A stretch of DNA of 64,000 nt from Bacteroidales bacterium (GTDB lineage Bacteria; Bacteroidota; Bacteroidia; Bacteroidales; UBA932), in NCBI GenBank assembly GCA_017465225.1, contig JAFTWQ010000034.1, forward strand, positions 16,465 through 80,464, written 5' to 3'. Of the stretch, positions 24,741 through 34,522 are shown piece by piece. The translations under genes were made by a program, and so were the position numbers. The first letter of the stretch is position 1. The number at the start of each line of letters is the position of its first letter. The notes under the pieces were generated by a model. That model was not told the DNA's origin and made no database searches. It saw only the letters and a list, made by a program, of their open reading frames with translations.

Positions 24741-26579
24741 TTAAAAGTCAAGACCGTCATCCCATCCCGGATTTTGAGTCAAATTCTGATTTAGTGAACG
24801 TTCATCAATCGGAATAGGATAGAAGTAATCCCTTTCCTCATTGAAAGTATGGTCACTATTCTGCTGAGGGTCAACATGTCCGTCCTGGCTCAAGAATATG
24901 TCAGTGCCTATCTTAAGCACCGCACATGCAGCAAACTTAGGATCAGTTGGGTTAATGGTAGGCTGCGCCTCATTTGAGCCATAGAGCCAAACGTCAATTG
25001 TGCCATTCTTGTCTAGGTCATACTGACCAGGACCAGAGAAGTAGATACCATGCATATCCTGCTCGACACACTTTCCTTCCTTCCATCTCAAAAGGCCTTC
25101 CCACCTGAAGTCACCTTCCTGGGCCAGCTCAACCCCTCTCTCACGTCTGATTTCAAGAATCTGTGCAAGATTAGGATCCTTGAGGAGAATAGGGTTAGAG
25201 TAACCTGTCTCTGGATCTATGAGATATGGATCAACTGTAAGAGAATTCACATTCATCCTAGCCATGCCGACGCGGTCACGAAGAAGGTTGATGGTCCTGT
25301 CAGCCACAGTCTGATCGAACTGACCGAGTTCAGCCTTAGCCTCAGCATAGTTAAGGAGAACCTCAGCATAACGATAAACTGGGGTATCATTAGACGAACG
25401 GTCTGCACGATCTGAGTCACCGCCGTTTGCATCCGCTGCCATAGTCCACTTTGCAATATGGTAACCAGTACATGTGCAGGTAAGATCCGGTGCAAGCACA
25501 TCATCTCCATTTATACGCTTGTAACCAGGCGCTCTGAGTGTCTGAGCGAGGCGAGGGTCTCTGTTCTGGAACTCATCATAGTAAGAAGTTGTCTTGTGGT
25601 TCGGATTAGCAGTGGTATAGCTTGTTCCATCTGCCATCAGATATGTATTGACAAACTTCCTAGTCGCAGAGAGACGTCCCTGTGCAGGGAGTATGGACAT
25701 TGCAGTCGAGTTGTTGTAGATACCGGCAGGGTGATTGTAATATACTGCAAGAATGAACTCAACCTTACTAGCATCTTCCTGCGCGAAAAGCATACGATAG
25801 TCCTTATCCGGATTGCCGGTAGAATAAAGGCTGTACGGGCCGTCATTCATAATCTCTTCAGCAGCTGCTGCAGCCTCTGTGAGATAGAACTTGTAATCAT
25901 TCACAGTCTCGACGCCTGCTGTTGCCGGATCGATTGTAAGATTATGATACTTTCTGAAGGTACCTTCAAAAAGACAGAACTGCGACTTCAGAGCCAATGC
26001 AGCCCACCTGTTCACGCGGAAAGTAGAAACACCTGCAGGAAGATTTTCAATGGCGAAATTTACATCCTCAAGCATCTTCTGCATAATGAACTCCCTGGAA
26101 TCTCTAGGAGCATAAAGTTTCTCGGAATCAGAACTGAGTTCCTCATCAAGCCAAGGAACATCACCGAAAAGTTTCACCTTTTCATAGTAGAAGAACGCCC
26201 TGAAGAAGCGGGCAAGAGCCTCATATTCTGCCCTCACCTGTTCATCCTCACAAGAATCCATTCTGGAAAGAACGGTATTGATACGCCTGAGATCAGTCCA
26301 GGACCATCCTCCGCCTGAAGCAGGAACGGTTCTGTAAGACCCTCCATGAAGAAGGTTGGAGAGAGACAACTTGATGAAATGGTCGCTCTGATGGTTATAT
26401 GGGTGCTTGTCCAGCAGGTTGTTGTACAGTGGATTGGTAAAAAGTTGGAAGTCTTCTGCCGTCCTGAAATAGATATCCTCAGTCATATCTGAAAGCGGGC
26501 CTCTGTCAAGAAAATCGCAAGCAGTGAATGAAGCGATTGCAGCAAAAGCAATTATCAAATATTTTTTCATCTTGTTCAT
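24741..26579 (-). CDS. SusD/RagB-family outer-membrane lipoprotein
   Basis: 612 residues; lipoprotein signal peptide ending FTACDFL (Cys near 21), start either at 26579 or at the MKKY Met at 26570. The N-terminal SusD-like domain includes RPL-equivalent RGPLSDMTEDIYF and the conserved FRAFFYYEKVKLFGDVPW and RWAALALKSQFCLFEGT helices; the C-terminal part has the RADVLLNYAEAK-like motif YRYAEVLLNYAEAKAELG and ends with NPGW. SusD caps the SusC barrel and captures substrate. It starts 22 nt after susC and is followed within 11 nt by the BACON lipoprotein. Confidence 0.93.
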   Translation of the reverse strand: MNKMKKYLIIAFAAIASFTACDFLDRGPLSDMTEDIYFRTAEDFQLFTNPLYNNLLDKHPYNHQSDHFIKLSLSNLLHGGSYRTVPASGGGWSWTDLRRINTVLSRMDSCEDEQVRAEYEALARFFRAFFYYEKVKLFGDVPWLDEELSSDSEKLYAPRDSREFIMQKMLEDVNFAIENLPAGVSTFRVNRWAALALKSQFCLFEGTFRKYHNLTIDPATAGVETVNDYKFYLTEAAAAAEEIMNDGPYSLYSTGNPDKDYRMLFAQEDASKVEFILAVYYNHPAGIYNNSTAMSILPAQGRLSATRKFVNTYLMADGTSYTTANPNHKTTSYYDEFQNRDPRLAQTLRAPGYKRINGDDVLAPDLTCTCTGYHIAKWTMAADANGGDSDRADRSSNDTPVYRYAEVLLNYAEAKAELGQFDQTVADRTINLLRDRVGMARMNVNSLTVDPYLIDPETGYSNPILLKDPNLAQILEIRRERGVELAQEGDFRWEGLLRWKEGKCVEQDMHGIYFSGPGQYDLDKNGTIDVWLYGSNEAQPTINPTDPKFAACAVLKIGTDIFLSQDGHVDPQQNSDHTFNEERDYFYPIPIDERSLNQNLTQNPGWDDGLDF

Positions 26580-26601
26580 CTTTAATATGTTTCAAACAGA
26601 C

Positions 26602-29600
26602 TTAGAATGTAAGATCGATACCGAACATGAACGTCTTCTGCCATGGGTAGAATGCGTTGTTGTAACGGGTTGGGCTGCCGTCGCTGAGTCTGTCAAATGC
26701 AGCCTCCGGATCGATATACCTGCTATGCTTCTTGAATGGCGACCAATATGCAAGGTTTTCACCCGAGAAATAGATGCGGACCTTCTGAACGCCAATCTTC
26801 TTAGAGATATTTGCAGGAACGGTATAACCTACAGAAAGGTTCTTGAGTCTCAGATATCGGATATTCTGAAGGTATCTGCTATTGACATTAGCAAGAGGTG
26901 CTCCTGATGTAAAGGCTGAGTAAGCACGAGGACGTGGGAAATATGCATCCGGATTCTCCTCACTCCATACATTGCTCAGGAAATTCTGAGGAAGGAATGA
27001 GCAATACGGACGGGAGTATGGGCCCCAGAACGCCATAGACTCAGCATTAGGATACCAATAATGGTTACCTGTTCCCTGGAAGAAGATAGAGAAGTCAAAG
27101 CCCATATAGTCAAAGCCAGCAGTCATGCCATACTGAAGAGATGCGATAGAATTACCGAGAATCTTGCGGTCGCCAGGATCGTCAACACTATTGGCACCTA
27201 CCGAAATCTTACCGTCACCATTTAAATCGACATATCTTGGGTCACCGGCAAGCCAGCCGCCATACAATCTCTTATTGATGTAGTTGAGGTCAACCTGCTC
27301 TGCATAAGCCTTAGCCTCAGCGTCAGACTGGAAAAGGCCGTCGATCTCAAAGCCCCAAATCTCACCGAGTTCCATTCCGACATAATAGTCCTTTGCAAAG
27401 GTTTTCTTATCATTATCATACTTGGTAATGACAGTTCTGAAGTCAGACAATGTCGCACCTAAATTATATCCGAAAGGCTTTCCGAAAAGGCTGAACTGAT
27501 CTCTCCAGCCGATAGCAAGTTCATAACCTGTAGTACGGAGATCGGCAGCGTTCATATCAGGCTCTGAAGCGCCATATACGCCTGGAAGAGCCACACCGTC
27601 AGTGAGCATATCCTTGGTATCACGTATATATGCCTCCGCAGTGAATGTCAACCTGTCCTTGAAGAGACCGGCATCAACACCGAGGTTGTACTGCTGTGAT
27701 GTCTCCCAGGTAAGGTCTCCTGCATTAGGAGCAGACAGCGAAGTATAACTTGCTGTCGAACTGCCCTCGCCGAAACTGAAACCGGCAAAATCGTATGTCT
27801 GGATCTTACGGATGAACTTGTATGCCGCAACATTCTGGTTTCCTAGGCTACCGTAAGAAAGACGGAGTTTGAGATTGCTTACAACATCCTTTGCAGGAGC
27901 AAACCAATTCTCCTCAGAGATACGCCAGCCTGCCGACGCTGAAGGGAACAGTCCCCAACGGCTTCCTTTGGCAAATTTTGATGTACCATCATAACGTCCG
28001 GACACCTCAAAAAGATACTTACCCTTGTAGTCATAGTTGATACGTCCGAAGAATCCAAGAAGAGCATACTCCGACTGACCGCCGGAAGCCATAAACTCCT
28101 TGACACCATCGCCATTAAGTCCGACGAGATCGAAGTCATTAAGGTCCTCTGTAAGAATATTATAACCTGTTGTTAAAAGATCTTTCCTATAAGAATACTC
28201 AAGGTTACCTCCAGCCATTACTGTAAGGTGATGGTCATTTTTGAAGGTATCTTCGTATGTCGCAAAAAGGTTTGCGGCATTATATGACCAACTGTCAACC
28301 TCCTCATTAAGGGAATCCTCGCCCGCTGTTCCTTTACCTGTATAAACCGCTGTACTTCCAGGATACTGGGAATATTCCAATGCGGTACCTCTGTTGGTAT
28401 TGCGGTTCTGGTGGAATCTGTAAGTGTAGTTTGCAGTGATTGTCAACTGCTTGATCGGAGTGATCTTGAGTTCGGTAGTATTGGCGAAGTCCATCTTCCT
28501 GTCAAGGTTGATGTTCTTGTCATTGCCATAGATTGCGTGACGGCCGTTTGCAACCTTATATCCGAGGAAGTCTGTACCATATACCCAAGTACCATCAGGG
28601 TTCTTCGGGGTAAAGCAGGCAAGACCGTGGTTTGCTGCGTATGCGATGGCATTCTGGACATTTGAAACTCCAGGATAATCATATACGGAATTATAGAATG
28701 ACGTATTGTTGCTCATTCTCATATACTTATTGATCTGGAAATCAATCTTCGAGCGGAGATTGTACTTCTCGAACAAGTCAGGACGAGCCTTGATGATACC
28801 GGTCTGCCTGTTGTAAGCACCGGAAAGATAATACTTCACCTTCTTGCTTCCACCACTTACCGAGATATTATGCTGCTGAACCGGATGCTGGTCGTTGAAC
28901 ATCTCGTGCCACCAGTCGGTATTGGCATAATAAACCCATTTGTCCTTACCGCCTCTGTTCTGGATTGTCACCCAAGGACGGTCAGGATGCTCTGTCTTGT
29001 CATTGATACGGAGAAGGAGCTGCTGCATATCATAATCATTGTACTTGATGTATTGTGACACACCATCATCCGCTTTCCAGAACATATTGTGAATGTATGC
29101 AGACCAATAACCGGTAGTCTCGAAGTCAGTAGATGTTGTAGGTTCCTCCCAACCGAAACGTCCACTGTAACGTACTACAGCATTACCATCATCATCGTTA
29201 CCCTTCTTGGTTGTGATGAGAATGACTCCGAACGCAGCACGGGCACCATATACAGCAGCTGCCGAAGCATCTTTGATGACTGAGATAGACTCAACGTCGT
29301 TAGGGTTCACACGGTCCATCTCACCCTCGACTCCATCGATCAGGACGAGAGGATTACCACCATTGATGGAACCTGTACCACGGATCTGCAATGTTCCTGT
29401 ACTGCCAGGGTTACCGCTTGAAGTAGAGATGGAAAGTCCCGGTACAGAACCCTGAAGCATAGAACTCAAGTTAGGGGAAACACGGTCCTGAAGTGCCTTT
29501 TCATCAACAACTCCCACAGCACCGGTCAGATTGACCTTCTTCTGTGTACCATAACCGACAACGACGGTCTCTTCGATCATCATATTGTCTTCGGCCAGAT

Positions 29601-29886
29601 AAATTGTGACCTTATCCTGAGTTGCAGGCACTGTCACAAGCTTGGTTTCATAACCGAGAGATGACACATTGAGGACTACCTCGGAAGCAGGCACAGTGAG
29701 TGCGAAACTTCCATCCTCAGCCGTCATGACTCCGTTTGTCGTTCCGTCAACGATGACTGCCACTCCGATCAGAGGGAAGTCAGTCGCGTCCAGCACGACA
29801 CCGGACAATTCTCTGCTCTGCGCAAAGGCACTTACGCCTGCAAGCATCAAAGCAAGAGAAGCAGCGAAAGATTTGAATAATCTCAT
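26602..29886 (-). CDS. SusC/RagA-family TonB-dependent transporter
   Basis: 1094 residues with a signal peptide (MRLFKSFAASLALMLAGVSA), a carboxypeptidase-D regulatory-like domain (about 25-100), the TonB box/plug region IEETVVVGYGTQKKVNLTG and the plug motifs IRGTGSINGGNPLVLIDGV and VYGARAAFGVILITTKK, then a 22-stranded barrel ending FMFGIDLTF. It imports the locus substrate across the outer membrane with TonB energy. It sits between an upstream phosphoesterase (34 nt) and SusD. Unlike carbohydrate loci, all enzymes around it are phosphoesterase types, pointing to a phosphate-containing substrate. Confidence 0.93.
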   Translation of the reverse strand: MRLFKSFAASLALMLAGVSAFAQSRELSGVVLDATDFPLIGVAVIVDGTTNGVMTAEDGSFALTVPASEVVLNVSSLGYETKLVTVPATQDKVTIYLAEDNMMIEETVVVGYGTQKKVNLTGAVGVVDEKALQDRVSPNLSSMLQGSVPGLSISTSSGNPGSTGTLQIRGTGSINGGNPLVLIDGVEGEMDRVNPNDVESISVIKDASAAAVYGARAAFGVILITTKKGNDDDGNAVVRYSGRFGWEEPTTSTDFETTGYWSAYIHNMFWKADDGVSQYIKYNDYDMQQLLLRINDKTEHPDRPWVTIQNRGGKDKWVYYANTDWWHEMFNDQHPVQQHNISVSGGSKKVKYYLSGAYNRQTGIIKARPDLFEKYNLRSKIDFQINKYMRMSNNTSFYNSVYDYPGVSNVQNAIAYAANHGLACFTPKNPDGTWVYGTDFLGYKVANGRHAIYGNDKNINLDRKMDFANTTELKITPIKQLTITANYTYRFHQNRNTNRGTALEYSQYPGSTAVYTGKGTAGEDSLNEEVDSWSYNAANLFATYEDTFKNDHHLTVMAGGNLEYSYRKDLLTTGYNILTEDLNDFDLVGLNGDGVKEFMASGGQSEYALLGFFGRINYDYKGKYLFEVSGRYDGTSKFAKGSRWGLFPSASAGWRISEENWFAPAKDVVSNLKLRLSYGSLGNQNVAAYKFIRKIQTYDFAGFSFGEGSSTASYTSLSAPNAGDLTWETSQQYNLGVDAGLFKDRLTFTAEAYIRDTKDMLTDGVALPGVYGASEPDMNAADLRTTGYELAIGWRDQFSLFGKPFGYNLGATLSDFRTVITKYDNDKKTFAKDYYVGMELGEIWGFEIDGLFQSDAEAKAYAEQVDLNYINKRLYGGWLAGDPRYVDLNGDGKISVGANSVDDPGDRKILGNSIASLQYGMTAGFDYMGFDFSIFFQGTGNHYWYPNAESMAFWGPYSRPYCSFLPQNFLSNVWSEENPDAYFPRPRAYSAFTSGAPLANVNSRYLQNIRYLRLKNLSVGYTVPANISKKIGVQKVRIYFSGENLAYWSPFKKHSRYIDPEAAFDRLSDGSPTRYNNAFYPWQKTFMFGIDLTF

Positions 29887-29920
29887 AAAATCATTAGTTT
29901 AGTTAATATTTGGTTGTGTT

Positions 29921-31855
29921 TTATTTATATGCATTTATAGAGAACGCCTTCGGACGTTTCATAGTCTCAGTAGCAGTGTTGCCGAATCTGTCTGTAACTT
30001 TGATTTCAAGAGTAGAGGAAGATGATGAAGCCCTGACTCTGAACAAGTGAGAAGATACGGAATATGCATTGAAACTTGATGTAGGATTCGCATTTGCATT
30101 ATATCTCTTAGCCTCGTATGATACAAGATGAAGAGGATCCTTAGCCTTTACAAGTTCAGTAGTAAGAGCCTTGCCATTTTCCGTCACTTCGATCTCCCAA
30201 GATGGATCATAATCGAAAACATTGATATACACATAGTTATCAGTACTTCTCGAAACCCAATGCGAAGCAGACTTCTCGAAAGCAGCCGCCTTATCGGATT
30301 TTGCATCCGGTGTATAGCTGGCACCTGTAAGAGCGATCTGATTCCTGTCATACGAACGAAACATATGACTGAAATCCTTCCCAGTAGGCTTAAATCTCCA
30401 TTTGACATCATTGCCGTTCATTTCATACACATAGTATCCAGAAGGAGAGCCATCCTTGCAAAGTCCCAAGCCTGCAGTGTAATATCCGGTCCACCACCAG
30501 GTTCCGCAGATAGCTCCGCTGTTATGATGGAAGATACCGTTCGAAGCGGTCTTGTCGTTATTCCACACAACGTGAGTGTGGGCACTCATTACGTGAGTCT
30601 CATAACCTGAGCATATCTGTTCAAGATCTGATGCATAATTCATAGCGGCACTACCGTTCTCATTATACATCTGTGCATGCATAGTGATTACCAGAGTCTT
30701 GGACTTATCAACGTATGAAAGGTCTTTTTTAAGCCAATTGATCTGGTCAGTAGTCAGGCTCGAGTTATAATCTCTGCCGCTTCCATCAGCTTTCGGAACA
30801 TTTGTACAGAGAATATTATCAAGAACAACATAATGCACATTACCTATATTAAAAGAATAATAGGTAGGAGCCACTTTAGATTTGAATGCTGTAACGGTAT
30901 TGAAGTCACCATCCGCCATCATATCGTGATCGTGGTTACCGATAGTATGGAAAATCTGAATACCACTCACCTTTGAATTCATTGTATCAAGGTATGAATA
31001 CAAGTCATATGCATTACTATACCAGTATAGATCCCAGGTCATATCTCCCAACGTCAGAGCATACTGTTTCTTCGACTTATTGGCTGTAATCTGCTCATTG
31101 AGATCAGTCGTAAAATCTGCGAACTGCACCAGGTCTCTGGTTCTGTCAGCAAGATGCATATCGCCAAGGACATACATCACGTGGTCTGCATTATTGACCT
31201 TGGTCAGAGTCCAGTCTGCTCTTTCAGTGGTCTTCGGATTACCGTCCAAAGTCTTATGGAAATTAGGAAGAATACCCTCAGATGCAGCCTCATATCCAGA
31301 AGGGATAGACATAAACACCAGTTTATTGTATTCCTTTGATGCCATATAGTACAATCCGTTTTCATCTGTAACGCAGACCTCGACGCCATCTGAAACGACA
31401 ACGCCTGGCACTCCGACACCATCACAAGAGATCAGGCCGTATACATTATAGCCTTCCTTCTCGGATATTTCAATCCTTTTTTCAATCTCAAATGAAATTT
31501 CACCTATCGCCTTGGTCTGTGAACCACGTCTGATACTGAAAACATATTTTCCGGTTTCGACCTGAGCTGAGATCTTGAAGCTGAAACTCTCCGAAGAAAC
31601 ACTGACAATATTGCATAGGATCTCTTCGGCAGACTTCTTCAAAACAATGACATCTCCCATTTTCGGCCCTTTACCAGAATAGAATTTCACGGACACAATA
31701 TCTCCGGCCGCCCCAGAAACCGATTCAGGAAGACTGATAAGAAACTGCAGAGATTCCGGTACATCACCTTGATCAGGTTCCTTTTCACAAGAAACAAGCA
31801 TTGATAGAATGACTGCCATTGCAAGATATTGAAAAATAAAAGCAATTCTGTTCAT
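29921..31855 (-). CDS. Calcineurin-like phosphoesterase lipoprotein
   Basis: 644 residues from the preferred start 31855 (MNRIAFIFQYLAMAVILSML); a Met at 31882 abuts the glpT stop and is also possible. The lipobox LVSCEKE puts it on a membrane face. An N-terminal Ig-like segment and a MetallophosN domain (VYGLISCDGVGVPGVVVSDG) lead to the metallophosphoesterase domain with GDMHL near 232, LGDMTWD, GNHDHD near 307 and SAHTHV near 425, then a MetallophosC domain (FDYDPSWEIEV). It resembles the first half of the 17667-19901 protein but lacks the GDPD domain. Likely removes phosphate or cleaves phosphodiesters from the captured substrate. Lies between glpT and susC in the operon. Confidence 0.85.
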   Translation of the reverse strand: MNRIAFIFQYLAMAVILSMLVSCEKEPDQGDVPESLQFLISLPESVSGAAGDIVSVKFYSGKGPKMGDVIVLKKSAEEILCNIVSVSSESFSFKISAQVETGKYVFSIRRGSQTKAIGEISFEIEKRIEISEKEGYNVYGLISCDGVGVPGVVVSDGVEVCVTDENGLYYMASKEYNKLVFMSIPSGYEAASEGILPNFHKTLDGNPKTTERADWTLTKVNNADHVMYVLGDMHLADRTRDLVQFADFTTDLNEQITANKSKKQYALTLGDMTWDLYWYSNAYDLYSYLDTMNSKVSGIQIFHTIGNHDHDMMADGDFNTVTAFKSKVAPTYYSFNIGNVHYVVLDNILCTNVPKADGSGRDYNSSLTTDQINWLKKDLSYVDKSKTLVITMHAQMYNENGSAAMNYASDLEQICSGYETHVMSAHTHVVWNNDKTASNGIFHHNSGAICGTWWWTGYYTAGLGLCKDGSPSGYYVYEMNGNDVKWRFKPTGKDFSHMFRSYDRNQIALTGASYTPDAKSDKAAAFEKSASHWVSRSTDNYVYINVFDYDPSWEIEVTENGKALTTELVKAKDPLHLVSYEAKRYNANANPTSSFNAYSVSSHLFRVRASSSSSTLEIKVTDRFGNTATETMKRPKAFSINAYK

Positions 31856-31882
31856 AGAAGTACATTTCTTATTGATAAGCAA

Positions 31883-33265
31883 TTACGCCTGCTTTTCTGA
31901 TTTAAGTGTCATCACGCAGATCAGGATGCCGAGGGCGGCTCCGATCACCATTGTGAAGTTTGCCATGTCCCAGCTCTTGTCAGCGATACCACCGACGATG
32001 ATCTTCGAGAGAAGCGAGTCACCGATAAGGTATCCTGAAAGGCCTACAAAGCCCGCAGCTGTACCGGCAGCATTCTTCGGCACGAGATTGAGGGCCTGGA
32101 TGCTGACAAGGGCTACAGGGCCGTAGATGCAGAATCCGATGAGGATGAGGGCAACATAGACCCATACCTTAGCAGAAATACCGGTTGCAACCGCGAGAGC
32201 AGGCACCTGCCAGTAGATAAGGCAGCCGATGAACACGAGAGACATGAAGATGATGTTAGGAGGAGCGCATCTTCCCTTGAAGAATTTAGCGGAGATCCAG
32301 CCGCATACGATGGTACCGAGGGCACCTACATAGTTGTGGATAGAGAATGCGAGCTTGCTTTCCGCTCCGGTCATGATGCCTGTTTCCTGAAGATATGTAG
32401 GAGACCAGTCACCCACACCGTATCTTACCATGTAAACGAATGCATTTGCAAGGGCGATCATCCAGATCCACTTGTTCTTCAGCACATAGTCCACAAGCTG
32501 TGTCTTGAACGGAACCTTCTCACCCACCTTCTCCTTGGTCTTGACGCCTGAATGGTCATTCCTCCAGTCAGCTACAGACGGGAGTCCGCAAGACTCAGGA
32601 GTGTCACGGAGCGACCACCAGCAGAATGCCGCAAGCGCGAGAGCGAAGACTGAAGGAGCGATGAAGTTTGCCCTCCACGGCTGTGCTATGCCCATGTCGG
32701 CAAAGAGTCCCACGCCGAAAATAGCGATGATGCCGAGAGTACCCGCACCGATGGTGTGTGATGTATTCCAGAGGGACATCTTGAAGCTTCGTTCATTGTT
32801 TGAGAACCAGTATGCCATCATTCGTCCGCATGGAGGCCATCCCATTCCGGAAAGTACGCCGACGAAAAGCATGATGACGAAGAGCATCGCCACATTGAGA
32901 GCAGGATTGGCTGCCGAGAAAGGGAGGAAACCGACCGACATCATCACGAGAGACGCGACGATGAGACCGATCGTAAGGAATTTTCTTGCATCGGAACGGT
33001 CTGAAAGCATTCCCATTCCGAATTTGCTGAATGCATAAGCGATAGATACTGCCGATGCTGCGATACCGACTCCCTGCTTGTCAAGCAAGCCCTCTGCAAT
33101 CATGTCTGCAGAAGCCAGGGAAAGATTCTTACGTACCAGATAATACGCGGCATAGCCGAGGAATGAACCCATGAAGACCTTGAATCTCATGGACTTGTAC
33201 ACGCTGTCGATCTTCTCTTTAGGAAGAAGCGGTTTCGCCTGAGGCGGATCGAAGAATTTTGCCAT
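31883..33265 (-). CDS. glpT: GlpT-like glycerol-3-phosphate MFS transporter
   Basis: 460 residues, about 12 transmembrane helices. Typical organophosphate:phosphate antiporter features are visible: an N-terminal soluble segment, GYAAYYLVRKNLSLA in the first helix with the conserved arginine, FGMGMLSDRSDARKF in the first loop and GWPPCGRMMAYWFSNNERS. This is the signature of the GlpT/UhpT family, which exchanges sugar or glycerol phosphate for phosphate across the inner membrane. It is first gene of the seven-gene operon whose last product contains a GDPD domain, so glycerol-3-phosphate is the natural substrate. Upstream lie a TAAATTTG -7 box and direct repeats of GGTTATAA. UhpT-like hexose-phosphate specificity is the main alternative. 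Confidence 0.85.
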   Translation of the reverse strand: MAKFFDPPQAKPLLPKEKIDSVYKSMRFKVFMGSFLGYAAYYLVRKNLSLASADMIAEGLLDKQGVGIAASAVSIAYAFSKFGMGMLSDRSDARKFLTIGLIVASLVMMSVGFLPFSAANPALNVAMLFVIMLFVGVLSGMGWPPCGRMMAYWFSNNERSFKMSLWNTSHTIGAGTLGIIAIFGVGLFADMGIAQPWRANFIAPSVFALALAAFCWWSLRDTPESCGLPSVADWRNDHSGVKTKEKVGEKVPFKTQLVDYVLKNKWIWMIALANAFVYMVRYGVGDWSPTYLQETGIMTGAESKLAFSIHNYVGALGTIVCGWISAKFFKGRCAPPNIIFMSLVFIGCLIYWQVPALAVATGISAKVWVYVALILIGFCIYGPVALVSIQALNLVPKNAAGTAAGFVGLSGYLIGDSLLSKIIVGGIADKSWDMANFTMVIGAALGILICVMTLKSEKQA

Positions 33266-33271
33266 ATTTAG

Positions 33272-33307
33272 GGTTATAATCTAATTCGGTTATAACCTGC
33301 AAATTTA
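33272..33307 (-). promoter_or_regulatory. glpT-operon -7 box and direct-repeat/palindrome site
   Basis: Minus-strand TAAATTTG (33300-33307) fits the -7 consensus; no -33 TTTG is seen. Between it and the start, GGTTATAA occurs at 33272-33279 and again at 33288-33295, 16 nt apart, the second inside the palindrome GGTTATAACC (33288-33297). This resembles an operator just downstream of the transcription start. Confidence 0.45.
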
Positions 33308-33398
33308 ACTAAAATATTGAAAAAGACACGCCCCAACTCACATTTAACAACAATTTAACGCATTATTGTTCATTTATCAAGGTATTACCCAAAATAGA

Positions 33399-34460
33399 TT
33401 ACAGATAATAATCACAATTATACATGTTAAGAATATCCATCTGGATGAAGTTGTCTCTTTTCGCCACTGACTTGCCCATAAGAAGATAATCCGCCATAGA
33501 ATTCACAGCCTCCACTGCCTGCCTGTCCGTATGCTGTGCGACCAGAGCCTGGACCGTACCGCTGCGCAAAGCTTCGATATTCTTTTCGAGGCAATCGAAG
33601 CCGACTACCCTGCAGTCATGTATTCCCCTGTCTGTCAGATAGTCAGCCACCAGATGGATTCTCGAATTGAACATGACGACGAACCTTTTCCCTTTTTCAG
33701 CGCCGACCGTCTGATCCAGCTTCGTATAGATTGCAGCCTTGTCCTTCGGATCGATGAACACATTATCTATCTGAACATCAGGGTAATGTCCCTTCATGAA
33801 ATCCATGAAACCCGCCCTTCTGGCAGCAGTAGGATCGGAGAGGCCCATCTTGTCACGGGCGATCCTGACCACATAGACCTTTTCAGGCACATCACGCCCT
33901 CCTGTCAGAATATCGGCGCACAGATATCCGCTCTGGTACATAGGCATTCCGAAATATGCAAGATAGCCGTCATCATCTATCTTGGAATCCAGGAACATAT
34001 ACGGGACACCGGCTTCGGACAGCCGGCCTACGAACTTCAATGTCTCCTCACCATACATCGGAGCCACCAGGACCCCGGAAGGAGGATTGTCCATGACCTT
34101 GCTGCAGGCATTGCGGAAAGACTCCACGCTGTACTGGTCATACTTTACGGTTTCAATGCGGATGCCATATCTTGAAACAAGCTGGGCCGCGTCCTGCAGA
34201 CCCTTTTCAGTCAGCGACCAGAACTCCCCCGGCTGGAACTCGGGTATCACGCATTGGATCAGGCGTTCCTTCTGGGAAGCGAGAAGCGATGCATAGAGAT
34301 TCGGCCTGAAACCGAGCTCCTCTATCACCTTCAGGACCTTCTCCTTGCTTTTACGGGACACTTCCCCCCTGTTATGAAGGACACGGTCGACAGTTCCCTT
34401 CGATACGCCGGCAGCCTTTGCCACATCATTGATAGTCACTTTATTACCTTCATTGTTCAT
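33399..34460 (-). CDS. LacI-family transcriptional regulator
   Basis: 353 residues from start 34460 (MNNEGNKVTINDVAKAAG). The upstream Met at 34484 is rejected because a well-spaced promoter -7 box lies over it. The N-terminal helix-turn-helix (TINDVAKAAGVSKGTVDRVL) and hinge are canonical; residues about 65-340 form a periplasmic-binding-protein-like effector domain of the ribose-binding type, with IPEFQPGEFW at the entrance. It is divergent from the ExuT-like transporter and 133 nt from glpT, so it probably represses one or both. An acidic sugar is a likely effector by analogy with ExuT regulators; this is inference. Confidence 0.85.
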   Translation of the reverse strand: MNNEGNKVTINDVAKAAGVSKGTVDRVLHNRGEVSRKSKEKVLKVIEELGFRPNLYASLLASQKERLIQCVIPEFQPGEFWSLTEKGLQDAAQLVSRYGIRIETVKYDQYSVESFRNACSKVMDNPPSGVLVAPMYGEETLKFVGRLSEAGVPYMFLDSKIDDDGYLAYFGMPMYQSGYLCADILTGGRDVPEKVYVVRIARDKMGLSDPTAARRAGFMDFMKGHYPDVQIDNVFIDPKDKAAIYTKLDQTVGAEKGKRFVVMFNSRIHLVADYLTDRGIHDCRVVGFDCLEKNIEALRSGTVQALVAQHTDRQAVEAVNSMADYLLMGKSVAKRDNFIQMDILNMYNCDYYL

Positions 34461-34483
34461 GATCGCCGCTGTTTTTGGACACA

Positions 34484-34514
34484 CAAATATGAGAAAAAAT
34501 ATCCTTTATTCAAA
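34484..34514 (-). promoter_or_regulatory. Promoter of the LacI-type gene
   Basis: TTTG at 34511-34514 and CATATTTG at 34484-34491 on the minus strand, 19 bp apart. One base differs from TAnnTTTG. Transcription would start near 34477, downstream of the Met at 34484, which decides for the start at 34460. Confidence 0.6.
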
Positions 34515-34522
34515 CCCGATTT

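Noticed and set aside
25458-26318. 286-codon plus-strand ORF opposite susD
   Set aside because: Antisense to a clear SusD with conserved motifs; composition is low-quality and no domain is visible.
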